This document shows, one piece after another, positions 11,294 to 20,216 of a stretch of DNA of 64,000 bases. Position 1 is the stretch's first letter. Each line of letters opens with the position of its first letter. The notes under the pieces were generated by a model. It did not search any database, had not been told where the DNA came from, and saw nothing but the letters and a program-made list of their open reading frames with translations. This stretch comes from Endothia cerciana (Eukaryota > Ascomycota > Sordariomycetes > Diaporthales > Cryphonectriaceae): positions 1-64,000 of the forward strand of contig JALRMH010000069.1 in assembly GCA_026119935.1 (NCBI GenBank). The letters are read 5' to 3'. Made by a program: the position numbers and the translations under genes.

Positions 11294-13150
11294 GATGATA
11301 AACGCGTCGGTGGGTTGGAAGATGGATGGATCTTGTGTGAGACAGAGCCCAGGCTGGCCGACAAGGGGCTGCTGAGACTGGATGGATCTTGTATGAGAGC
11401 CCAGGCTGGCCGACAAAGGGGATGCCAAGACGGTATGGCCGCTGTCTTTGTCCCCGGGGTTTTGAGAACGTTCTGAGGTGGCCTCCCAACCCGCCCGATC
11501 TGGGGCCAAGGCGCCTGAGGCGTCAAAGAACGATACGGTCCTGCGAGCAGGCGCGCTGCACATCTGCTCGGGTCCGCCGGGGAACCGCCCACGCAACGAC
11601 AGCAGCATACCCTACGCAGTCGAGGGACGACAAGAAGGAGGCAGAGGGCCCGCAGGACGGGCCATGGCCTGTAAGTATACAGTACAGTACAGTACAGTAC
11701 AGTACAGTACAGTACCTCGGGTGAGGTTCGATGCTGAACCGCGAGGCGGCAGGTTTCTGTTCAGGCGCATCCACGGGCACGCCCCAGCCGCCCCAACGAG
11801 CGGGCGCCCTTGTCATCTCAGATCTGGATCCCCAGCTCCCAAGCAGGATACTAAAAACCACTAAAGCGCACTTCGTATATATTGATCAGCACCGAACACC
11901 ATGTGTCGACCAAACCTGGAGAGGAAGAGGAAGGGAGGGCATAGAGGCCCTTCTAGCCTTTTGTGCCACGGGGCCGCAGCATGTGCGCCGTGGTCTCCAC
12001 CAGGCTGGTCACGGCGTGGAGCCCAGTGGGCAATGTGCGCCGGGAGACGAGTGGGCGAGGACGGGCATGCAGACGAGCCACCGTCGCGGTAGTTACTGCG
12101 TACGACCCACACGCCAACGCACTTTTGGTATGCCCTGGAGGCTCCACGCATACTCCACCTGCGGCGGGTCCCAGGGGGGGGGGGGGGCCACGACCCGAAA
12201 ACCTTATTGTGACTACATCAATGTGTTACGCCCTCGTCCATCTCCTCGCCCGCCTCGGGGGCCAGCCTGGTCAACGCCGCCACCGCCGCCCAAGGATTCC
12301 CGCCGAGACGGACCAGCTCTTGATCTTGTTATCGGCATGCTCTCCCGGCATACGTGGTCGGCGAGGTCACGGTCCTGTGAGACAACCAGAACGGCGGGCA
12401 GAGGGGCAGGGGGCTCACCCCGGCAAGTTCAGCCTGAAGCCCGGGCTGTCAGCCGTGAGGCTTGCGTATGGATGGATATTGGGGAGTAGGACGCATTCGA
12501 ATTGGCGGCCTGGACATCCGGGAAGCCGGTATCTACGAGATAACCGCGCCGCCGCATAGCCTGCGGCACGCTACGCAGCAGTCCCCGTTCCACTGGGTGG
12601 GCGAACATACGGGCGAGCTGGTTGATGCCCACCGCCCTTGATCTGGAGGACGCGCAGCCAGGTATCCGCGGCGTTGCAGACGGGGGCGCGCGAAAACAGC
12701 AAGTCTGGAGGTCTGTCCCTCGGGCTCACAGATGGAGGCCCCAGATACATCCCAGGGGCAGCGTCAGCTCTTGTGTGCACTGCCCCGGGCCGTTCTGGAG
12801 GAACCGGGGGTTCTCCGCTGCGGATGAGGCGACCGCATCCACCGACTATCACTCGGATCTCAAGATCCAGGCCTGCCATCAGAACCCTGCAGGGGGCCGT
12901 GATCAAGACCGCGCACCGTCTGCGGACCGTAACTGACTACGACAGGACCACCGGTTCTGGACAGGAAGGGGGTGTGACCACCCGTGGTTGCTGTTGCAGC
13001 AGGAAGACGGCATTTTGAAAGGGCATGTTGTGGTGCAGCAGTGGAGCGCGGAGAGCTGTTGGCACAAAGATGTCCCAACACAGAACTCAATGTGTTATGT
13101 CCGTATTGGCGGCCAAGTTCCCCAGGACCAACCCCCCCCCCCCCAAAGTC
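11294..13150. other. Gene-poor interval with microsatellites
   Basis: No ORF here shows recognisable similarity or consistent splice structure. It contains a near-duplicate of a GATGGATCTTGT-containing segment at about 11327 and 11381, the ACAGT repeat at 11678-11716, and G/C homopolymers at about 12174-12186 and 13131-13144. It may be decayed sequence. Confidence 0.45.
11678..11716. repeat. (ACAGT)n pentanucleotide microsatellite
   Basis: About eight tandem copies of a five-base unit (ACAGT/CAGTA) in non-coding DNA. Confidence 0.95.
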
Positions 13151-13159
13151 CTGCTGGGT

Positions 13160-14755
13160 CCTGCCAGTCCAAAGGGCCCTAGCGCCAAGTTCAAAGGGTC
13201 CTAGCGCAGGCTTTCTGGTCCTAGGGCTAGTCCTAGTGTGTCCTTTGCTTCACGAGAACAGCAGCAAGATGTCTGACAATATGCAGGCGGTTGCAGGTGG
13301 GCCTGGAGCTGGACAGCAGCTTGCTTTGATGATCTAGTCATCGGTGGTTGCTAGGTCGGTGCTGGTGTCACGGGCAGCATCTCCATCGATATCATGCATG
13401 GTGATGGAGGCAGCTCTCGTGCGGTTGTCCCGGGGGGAGGGAGTGTGGGGGGGGCGTGCTGTCCTAGCTAGACTTTCCAGTCCTAGTTAGTACGAATAGA
13501 TCCTAGCGCCGGTACTACTCGGTCCTAGCACTAGACTTTCCTGTCCTAATGTTGATACCAATAGGTCCTAGCGCCGGTACTACTCGGTCCTAACACTAGG
13601 TTTCCTGTCCTAGTGTTGATACCAATAAGTCCTAGCGCCGGTACTACTCGGTCCTAATACTAGGCTTTCCTGTCCTAGTGTTGATATCAATAAGTCCTAG
13701 CGCCAGCCCTAGTGTAATGAGCACTGCAGTGATCTGGGGATCCTTAAGTACACAAAGGGTTTATACTAGCAAGAGCGGTGCCAAGTATAGGCCTTGAATA
13801 CGGAAACACAATTGAAGTCTGAATGCAAGTGTTCACTGCCTTTGGGGCTATCAGAGTGTGGTGCAAACTGATACTTGGATTGACGACTGAAGAGCACTTA
13901 TGAACTCTATCTGACAGTAGGAAATGTCCTTCCTTATATATCCTGCTCTTCAGTCCTTGTTGGTACTATTAGTTGTTGGATCAGTAGCTGATCCCAACTG
14001 GTCCAATAACCCTAACCTTTGGGTACGTAAGCATGGGTTCGGATGTTGGATCCTGTATTTGGGTCAGCTAGGTCCACCTTGTCCCTTCGTGGCCTGTTCC
14101 TGCGACCTGCATGTTGGATGGGTCATAACACCCAGCTTCTAATAGGACCTAGCGCCAGCACTACTCGGTACTTGGTCCTAGCGCCAGCCCTAGCTCCTAA
14201 TAGATCCTAGCGCCAGCCCTAGCTTCTACTATGTAATAGGACCTAGCCCCAGCCCAGCTTCTAATAGATCCTAGCGCCAGCCCTAGCTTCTACTATGTAA
14301 TAGGACCTAGCGCCAGCCCAGCTTCTAATAGATCCTAGCGCCAGCCCTAGCTTCTAATAAGACCTAGCCCCAGCACTACTCGGTACTTGGTTCTAGCGCC
14401 AGCCCTAGCTTCTACTATGTAATAGGACCTAGCGCCAGCCCAGCTTCTAATAGGACCTAGCGCCAGTCCAGCTTCTAATAAGACCTAGCCCCAGTCGGTA
14501 CTTGGTCCTAGCGCCAGCCCTAGCTCTCAATAGACCCTAGCGCCAGCCCAGCTTCTAATAGGACCTAGCCCCAGCACTACTCGGTACTTGGTCCTAGCGC
14601 CAGCCCTAGCTTCTAATAGATCCTAGCGCCAGCTCAGCTTCTAATAAGACCTAGCGCCAGCCCTAGCTTCGATCCTAGCACCAACCCTAGCTTCGATCCT
14701 AGCACCAGCACTACTCGGTCCTAGCGCCAGCCCTAGCTCCAGTCCTAGTTTGTCC
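13160..14755. repeat. CCTAGCGCCAG minisatellite array
   Basis: Dozens of imperfect copies of TCCTAGCGCCAGCCCTAG alternate with CTTCTAATAG and ACTACTCGGT modules. There are sparse copies from about 13180 to 13712 and a dense array from about 14131 to 14750. Unit spacing is irregular (about 27-60 bases) because modules are dropped or added. A 418-base LTR-like element interrupts the array. No open reading frame runs through it. Confidence 0.9.
13713..14130. mobile_element. Solo LTR, copy 1
   Basis: The segment begins TGTAATGAGCACTGCAGT and ends GGGTCATAACA, so it has TG...CA ends with matching TGTTA/TAACA-type termini. A second, diverged copy lies at 61269-61672 and shares several blocks, including GGATTGACGACTG, TCTATCTGACAGTAGGAAA and GGATGTTGGATCC. 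It is embedded in the minisatellite array. The flanking five-mers are cctag (left) and cccag (right), a possible imperfect target duplication. No internal retroelement domain is adjacent. Confidence 0.75.
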
Positions 14756-14769
14756 TGGCACCTCCCGGC

Positions 14770-15100
14770 ACTGGCCCTTTCATAGCAGAGGGAGGCCGGA
14801 AGAGGTTAGAGGTCGGAGGTTGGGGGTCCAAGGCTGGAGGTACCTCAGGCCTCACTGGTTTTCTGTCACGTGTCACGAGGTGGCAGGGCCAAGGGTTAGG
14901 GGCTAGCCAGGGGCAGCCATCTGTATAAAAGGAAAGCCTACTGGTTTTAGGCTTAGGACCTTAGGCTTAGACCTTAGGCGTTAGTTATTGTATTACAATA
15001 CAGAGCTTTTGGCCTGGGGCACTTGACAAGCTGACTTGTGTGATTCTGATCTGAAGGCTTTATTGACATTTTCATCCCATCTCGACAACCATATCCAGCG
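14770..15100. other. Possible LTR or promoter-like segment
   Basis: It contains TATAAAAGG (about 14932), tandem CTTAGG modules and the tail CTTTTGGCCTGGGGCACTTGACA, arranged like an LTR U3-R-U5, followed by decayed sequence. No second copy exists in the window, so this is only a suggestion. Confidence 0.3.
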
Positions 15101-15130
15101 TGGGTGGATGGAGGCAACTATGTGGAGACC

Positions 15131-15769
15131 GCCTGGTTACTATATATGATTTTCTGACGCCCCCCCCCTGCCATGTTTTTCTGTCCCGTACAGGATGAGA
15201 TCTCACACGAGAATGGGGACACACCTTGGCGGGCCCACGACTTGCTTTTGGGATACATCACACTCACCCTGTGAGGTGTGTCTGGTTCCGCGTCGGTGGC
15301 CCACAGGCAAGGCCCTTCATGACCCACAGCAAAGGGAAGAAAAAAAAACCAAAGTGCTGTGCGGCTCTGCAGCGGGGTCGTCGAACCCGATAGTGCCCAC
15401 CGCTTCAGATGTCACCGCGGACAAGCCATCATCACCTTACCCGGCGAGCCAGACACGGGGGCGCTGATGCAGGTCTTCCCGTGCTTGCTGCACTGGCCAG
15501 ACCTACCCTCCCTCCATGGCAGCCCTTCGCAGCGGAAGGCGAGCGGACAAGACAAGGCTGAGGGGGCCGGAATGCCACCATCCTTACCATGTAAATATCG
15601 CGGCCGCCTGTCCGTGTCTGTGTGTTTGTTGTTAGTGAGCCGGTCAGCCCCTTTTTGGAGCAGGATACACTACAGGTCTCACCAACATAGTACCAACATT
15701 CCGATTCCCCTCAGCATTCATGTGAACGTTCTCACCCAGGGCGTCTCTCTCTCCTACTTTTTGACATGT
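15131..15769. other. Interval without recognisable gene
   Basis: Frames open here are short and show no conserved motif. It may contain the worn 5' part of the MFS relic that becomes recognisable near 15780. Confidence 0.4.
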
Positions 15770-16294
15770 CCAGACGCCTTCCCGCCCGCCTCGGCCATTG
15801 TCCAACCCTTCATTGGCCGGCTGGCAGACATCTTCGGAAGGCGACGGATGGCCTCTGTTGCTTCGTCACAGCATTCTTCGTCCCCGGAGGCGGCATCGAC
15901 GGCGGTGTGTCAGGGGCGCCCGGGGCATGCTGATCCGGGAGGGGGGGGGGGGGCGTACCGTGCAGGGCCTCGGCGCTGGTGGGATTCCTCGCCCTGATCG
16001 ACGTGGTTGTCTGCAGGTCGACTACATTGGAATAGGCCTCTTCATGGCGTCGAGCACTTCCCTGCTCTCAGGACTGGTCATTGGTGGGATTAAACCCCCT
16101 TGGAGGCCGGCAGACATCATCATACCCATCGTGCTCGGTATTATCAGCTAGGCCCTTTTCTACCTTTGGATCAATAAGGCTCTGCAGAGGTCCCATAGTG
16201 CCAGGCTGCCTCTTTTTAAACTAAACCTCAGCTGCAGGATTCCCTATAGCCTTCGATAAAGCGCTGTTATATCTACTAGATAATCTAGATCTTA

Positions 16295-18103
16295 AGTCAA
16301 AAGGCAGGGTTGTTAGCCACCCCCTGTTGTTAGCCACCCCAGCCAGCAACACAAAAAATATACACATAGATTCTATTTCTTTACTCTTCATCCCTAGGCA
16401 ATTCGACCTCGCTCTCTTCATTAGAACTTTCTGCATCCTCATTAGCCTTATCCTTAGTCCGCTGGATAGCCCTGATGTCAGCAAACTTCGGATTCGGACT
16501 TAATTCCACCTTTTTTCTTTTTTAAGGTTTTCTAGCCTCCACCTGTACCTCCAGGACTTCAACTCTCTTCAGGGCATTAGCAAGTAGTAGGTCTTTCTCC
16601 TCAACGCTTTTTGTAATCTTTCTAAGGAGAAAGCGTTGCTCTGACGATGAATGAGGTAGGTCCTTGTACCGGCGCAACTAGTCCTGTAGGTCCTTAGCCT
16701 TCCTAGGTGTCGAAAAGATATTTGATTAGTCTAAAGAGTGTTTTGACGTAGAGCTAGATGCTGTTGCTTGCCCTAGACTCATATTTGGTTTATCCTGGGT
16801 ATGTTGTTGAACGCTCTCAAGCAGAAGAGGGCTGAGGAGTGGCTTGGCAAGAGATACTGGCTAAAGACCTGAAGCTTTCCACCCAGACTGAATATTCTGG
16901 CGAGAGAGTCCGTCGAGACGAGCCAGACGATAGTTTTCAAGGAAAAGTCGTTTGCTAGAAACTGTTGAGTCGCTGTACTAGCTTAGAAGACCAACTCTCT
17001 TCTAGTAGGCTCCTTTTAACGATGAGAAGACCCCTAAGTCAAGAGGTTGAAGTACATGTGATGTGTGAGGAGGTAAATAAAGCACTAGAATATTATTCCA
17101 GCAGCATTCCTATATAAATTTAGTCGTTATATAGCTCCTATAGCTGTTAAGGACCAAAAGGCAGGTGTCACAGGGGTTATCGGGTTAGCCCGCTAGGATA
17201 AAGATCTTTCGCAGCCACTCTAGTGCTACATCGTTATTTGTTTATCTATTTGTCGTCGCAGTAAATTGCTAGCTGTCTAAACGCTCTAGATTTATCGGAA
17301 ACTATTGCTGTTATATAGATTTTCCCTTGAAAATCACCAAAAGGGGTAGATGAGCGCCGGAAGGTGATATACACTCGACGAATAATGTCCAGATCCGTAC
17401 ACCAGGGTCCTTTCGATAGATTGCGCGTGAATTTCGCTGTCCCAGGACTAGGCCATTCTCGCCTTGGCCTTCAATTATTCCAGCTTCGTCCATATTCTAT
17501 CGATTAGCTGGTTTAATAGCCTCAATGGTGGGTATAGCCAGCAGACGGGACTAAGGTCGGATTACCTCTGTTGTTGCTCTATTAATACGCTTTAAATCCA
17601 TCCGACGAGATCATAAGGTCCCAAGATATGGATACCGACGTAAAAAAGCTTGAACCCATTTCTTTCCAAGAGGCTGGGGGTCTCCCTTCACGGCGAGGAC
17701 CCTTGACGCAAAGATCCTTAGCTCTGCATGCGCCGGCAGGAGCCCTAGGTCAGACTTTGAGTAATAATCCATTGGGCTAGTCTGTCTTCTTGGCTAATAG
17801 AGAGTCTTTGCTGAGACTGATGGGCATGTCGGTGTTGTTGTCGGCTAAGAATTCTTTGCTGAAGTGTAGCCCTCGGAATGCCCTAGGCTAAGGCGGCCTT
17901 TCTGACTGGTTGGCCATTTCTGACGGCCTTAATAGCCTGGATAGCTTCAGATTCCGTATAGGCCTTCATTAGTTAATAATAAAGATAATCTGAAAAAGTG
18001 AAGTTATTCGGATGAGAATTAAACGAGAAACAGTGCAGTAAAAATGGGTGGTTGAAAAAATAGGGTGGCTGGCCAGGGTGGCTAACAACCCTGCCTTTTG
18101 ACT
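16295..18103 (-). mobile_element. Decayed pogo/Fot1-type (Tc1-mariner) DNA transposon
   Basis: The element has inverted terminal repeats of about 28 bases: AGTCAAAAGGCAGGGTTGTT at the left and its complement at the right end. It is flanked by TA at 16293-16294 and 18104-18105, the expected target duplication. The minus strand encodes remnants of a CENP-B-like transposase: GKKWVQAFLRRYPYLGTL then RRMDLKRINRATTEVI (about 17665-17560), and NMDEAGIIEGQGENGLVLG followed by GVRIWTLFVECISPSGAHLP and LLVIFKGKSI (about 17495-17311), which is the DDE_1 catalytic region. Stops and frame changes elsewhere show it is inactive. Base composition is clearly richer in A+T than the neighbouring genes, as expected for mutated (RIP-like) repeats. 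It sits inside an MFS relic. Confidence 0.88.
17311..17496 (-). pseudogene. DDE_1 transposase fragment
   Basis: A 60-codon uninterrupted piece of the transposase catalytic core with the conserved MDEAGI block. In intact relatives this carries one of the catalytic aspartates, which is retained here (D in MDEAG). Flanking frames contain stops. Confidence 0.85.
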
Positions 18104-18770
18104 TACTGGTTTACTTTTAAGGGGTTCTCAGTGCATCCCCCCTGGGGCTCGGCATAAACCAGCTTCCTCCCAACATGTTCCTGGTATTATCTGGATGGCA
18201 TCGCCCAAGAGCTCATCACAGGAGCTGGCAAGTATAAGCCGTAACCCTTTGTGGGGTTCGCCCTGGTCTTAACCAGCATTAGGCTCTTCACGCTGCTCAG
18301 GCTAGGCTCGGCAGGGGCAGCTTGAGTCTGCCCCCAGATCACCCATGCTATTTGAGCTAGGCATTACTCTAATAACTGTCCTGCTTGCTATCAAGACAGC
18401 GCTCAGAAATGCTGATGTTACCAGAATAACAACTATACACACCTTTTTGCATAGCTTCAGCATTATCTGGAGAGTTGCTATTCTATCAGTTATCTCCAAT
18501 GGTTGAGTGGATAGCTTTTTTATATCGGGTTAGCAGTCCTGAGGTCTAAGAGGAGCTTGGAAATAGGTAGGCCTACGGGATTTGCCCTCACAGGCGGCGT
18601 CCGGAGCCCTGCCTATGAGCGTTAGGGGGCCAAGTTCCGAGCGTCTATACAGACGCCCTTGAAGACCGCCTGGCAGGTGAGCATCGCTTTTGCCTTAGCT
18701 AGCTTCCTGGCTGTCGTCTTTATCAAGCAATACGATGTAGGAAGAACAAGACGAATTATAAGCTCAATGG

Positions 18771-19823
18771 GGGGTGAGGATGGGGATCTGCCGGACTGTT
18801 GTTGCAGAGGGAGAAGTGCAAAGCAGAGCCCGCAGCCACCCAGGGAGGCCTCGCCCGAGGAGGTGAGACCTCGGCGTGGGGTGAACAGGTTTAGGATAGG
18901 GAGGTCTACCGGGGGCCCTGTTGGGCATATGTTGGCGAAAGTCTACAGCTGGGAGTTGTCTTCGGACGCTCACTATCCTCATCCGTACAGCACGTGCCTC
19001 AGACGAGTTCTCTCTGCAGATCTGGGCTGGGAGCTGGTCCCTCGCCATCCGCTCTCGGCCCCCCGGGGGCCGCCTTACGGTAAGTCATAGAAATATTGTA
19101 ACTCCTGACGCCCTGCGGGTCTGTCGCCGTCTCTCTGTAGAGGTTTGTTCCCACCCCTGGATCTCCACACCTCAAGCATGCCGCCCTCACGAGAACACCC
19201 CGAGATCCTCCATGCCGAAGCAATGCGTTCCTCGCAGACAAGAAAGCCTGGTGGGATTGGCCGTGGTGCTGGACTTCTGGCGGCTGGCTTGTCCTGCTTG
19301 GTCCTCGGCCGTGACCTTGTCTGGTTGGCTAGGTCACAACACTTGGATGAATGCGGAGTCGATTGTCAGCAGCGGCCTCGAGACGGTTAGTTTCTCGGAG
19401 GGGAATACGTAGTTCCTTTCACCAGTTCCGCATCAGCTCCGCCCATCTTTCGGGCCCAAAGGATCTGCATGACGATAGGGCTACTGCTCTATCTTCGTAA
19501 TATGCTTTTCCTAGCGTGCCCCCGAACCATTCATGTGCTAGCATAGGAGATTCCGGCCCGGGTTAAGCCGTAGTGTTGGACTTCTGGCCTGTTACGTCCT
19601 GGCCATGGGCTGGCTGGCTGAGTTATAATAACAACATCTCCCCCCCTGACGGTCTTCGTCCCTAAAGACCCGTTGTCAGTGTCTTCTTCATCCAGGTTCG
19701 CGGATCATGCTTTCCTAATCCCGTCATACCTGACAGAATCGTAAGTCTCGTCCTCCGAAAGATCATCTCAAGACTGAACAGCCTAGCAGGCTTCCTTCTT
19801 CCATCCTGCAGACCGCCGTCGCT
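18771..19823. other. Interval with partial direct repeats
   Basis: Two diverged segments, around 19267-19345 and 19573-19640, share GGACTTCTGGC, TGTCCTG/CGTCCTGG, CTGGTTGGCTAGGT/CTGGCTGGCTGAGT and ACAACA. This suggests remnants of the same repeat family. No gene is supported. Confidence 0.4.
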
Positions 19824-20216
19824 ATGTCGCCTTGTTCCTTCTGCGAAGGGCGTGGGATCGCTTCGTATCTGGTGTCGGTAGCCGATTCGTCCTGCTGCTC
19901 CGAGTGTGGCCGCCTCAGCCGCCCTCGCCATGACATCCAGGGTGCGTGCCCGGATAAGCTCTGCAGGGTCTTTGCGCAATATCGAAAGCTGGCAGACGAG
20001 ATAGAGGCCTCGGAAGACAAGCTCTGTCGTCTCCGCAGACAGAACCGGGTGTGGTTGGGGAAGATGGCTCGCGCTATCTGTCGAGGCCTCGACAGCATTG
20101 ACGAGCTGGAGCGCGTGGAAATGGAGGAGGCTGGGCGGGAGGGTTCTGGTGGTGCTGTCTCGGGCGCCGGAGGTGTCGCCTTGTCGCCGTCGGGGGCTCG
20201 TCGTGACCGGGAGTGA
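19824..20216 (+). CDS. Small Cys-rich/coiled-coil ORF of the repeat-associated fungal type
   Basis: This 130-aa ORF starts MSPCSFCEGRGIASY. It has CSFC, a second CxxC pair (CCSEC) and a third Cys near residue 42, followed by a charged, probably coiled-coil region (about residues 50-105: KLADEIEASEDKLCRLRRQ, LDSIDELERVEMEEAG). The tail is Gly/Ser-rich. Many filamentous fungi carry multi-copy small genes with this layout (a Cys cluster reading like FCE...C..C, then a long helix), often in repeat-rich DNA. That resemblance is from memory and is the reason it is called. It is the only intact ORF of interest in a 13-kb degraded interval. Function is unknown. Confidence 0.5.
   Translation: MSPCSFCEGRGIASYLVSVADSSCCSECGRLSRPRHDIQGACPDKLCRVFAQYRKLADEIEASEDKLCRLRRQNRVWLGKMARAICRGLDSIDELERVEMEEAGREGSGGAVSGAGGVALSPSGARRDRE

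Larger units (their letters stand above)
15770..18770 (+). pseudogene. MFS drug/sugar transporter relic, split by a transposon
   Basis: Plus-strand fragments of one major facilitator protein are recognisable in order. SAIVQPFIGRLADIFGRR lies at about 15797-15850. GRTVQGLGAGGI-like sequence is at about 15955-15990, VDYIGIGLFMASSTSLLSGL at about 16018-16077 and the following PWRPADIIIPIVLGII up to about 16150. After the inserted pogo-type element, AWQVSIAFALASFLAVVFIK (about 18665-18724) matches the usual last membrane helix. Between these, frames change and stops occur, so the gene is dead. The segments between 18106 and 18650 read as degraded transporter sequence in shifting frames. Order and spacing support one ancestral gene interrupted by the 1.8-kb insertion. 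Confidence 0.75.

Noticed and set aside
13160..14755. Possible CRISPR-like array
   Set aside because: Units and spacers are both variants of the same modules, spacing is irregular and the genome is eukaryotic; it is a minisatellite.
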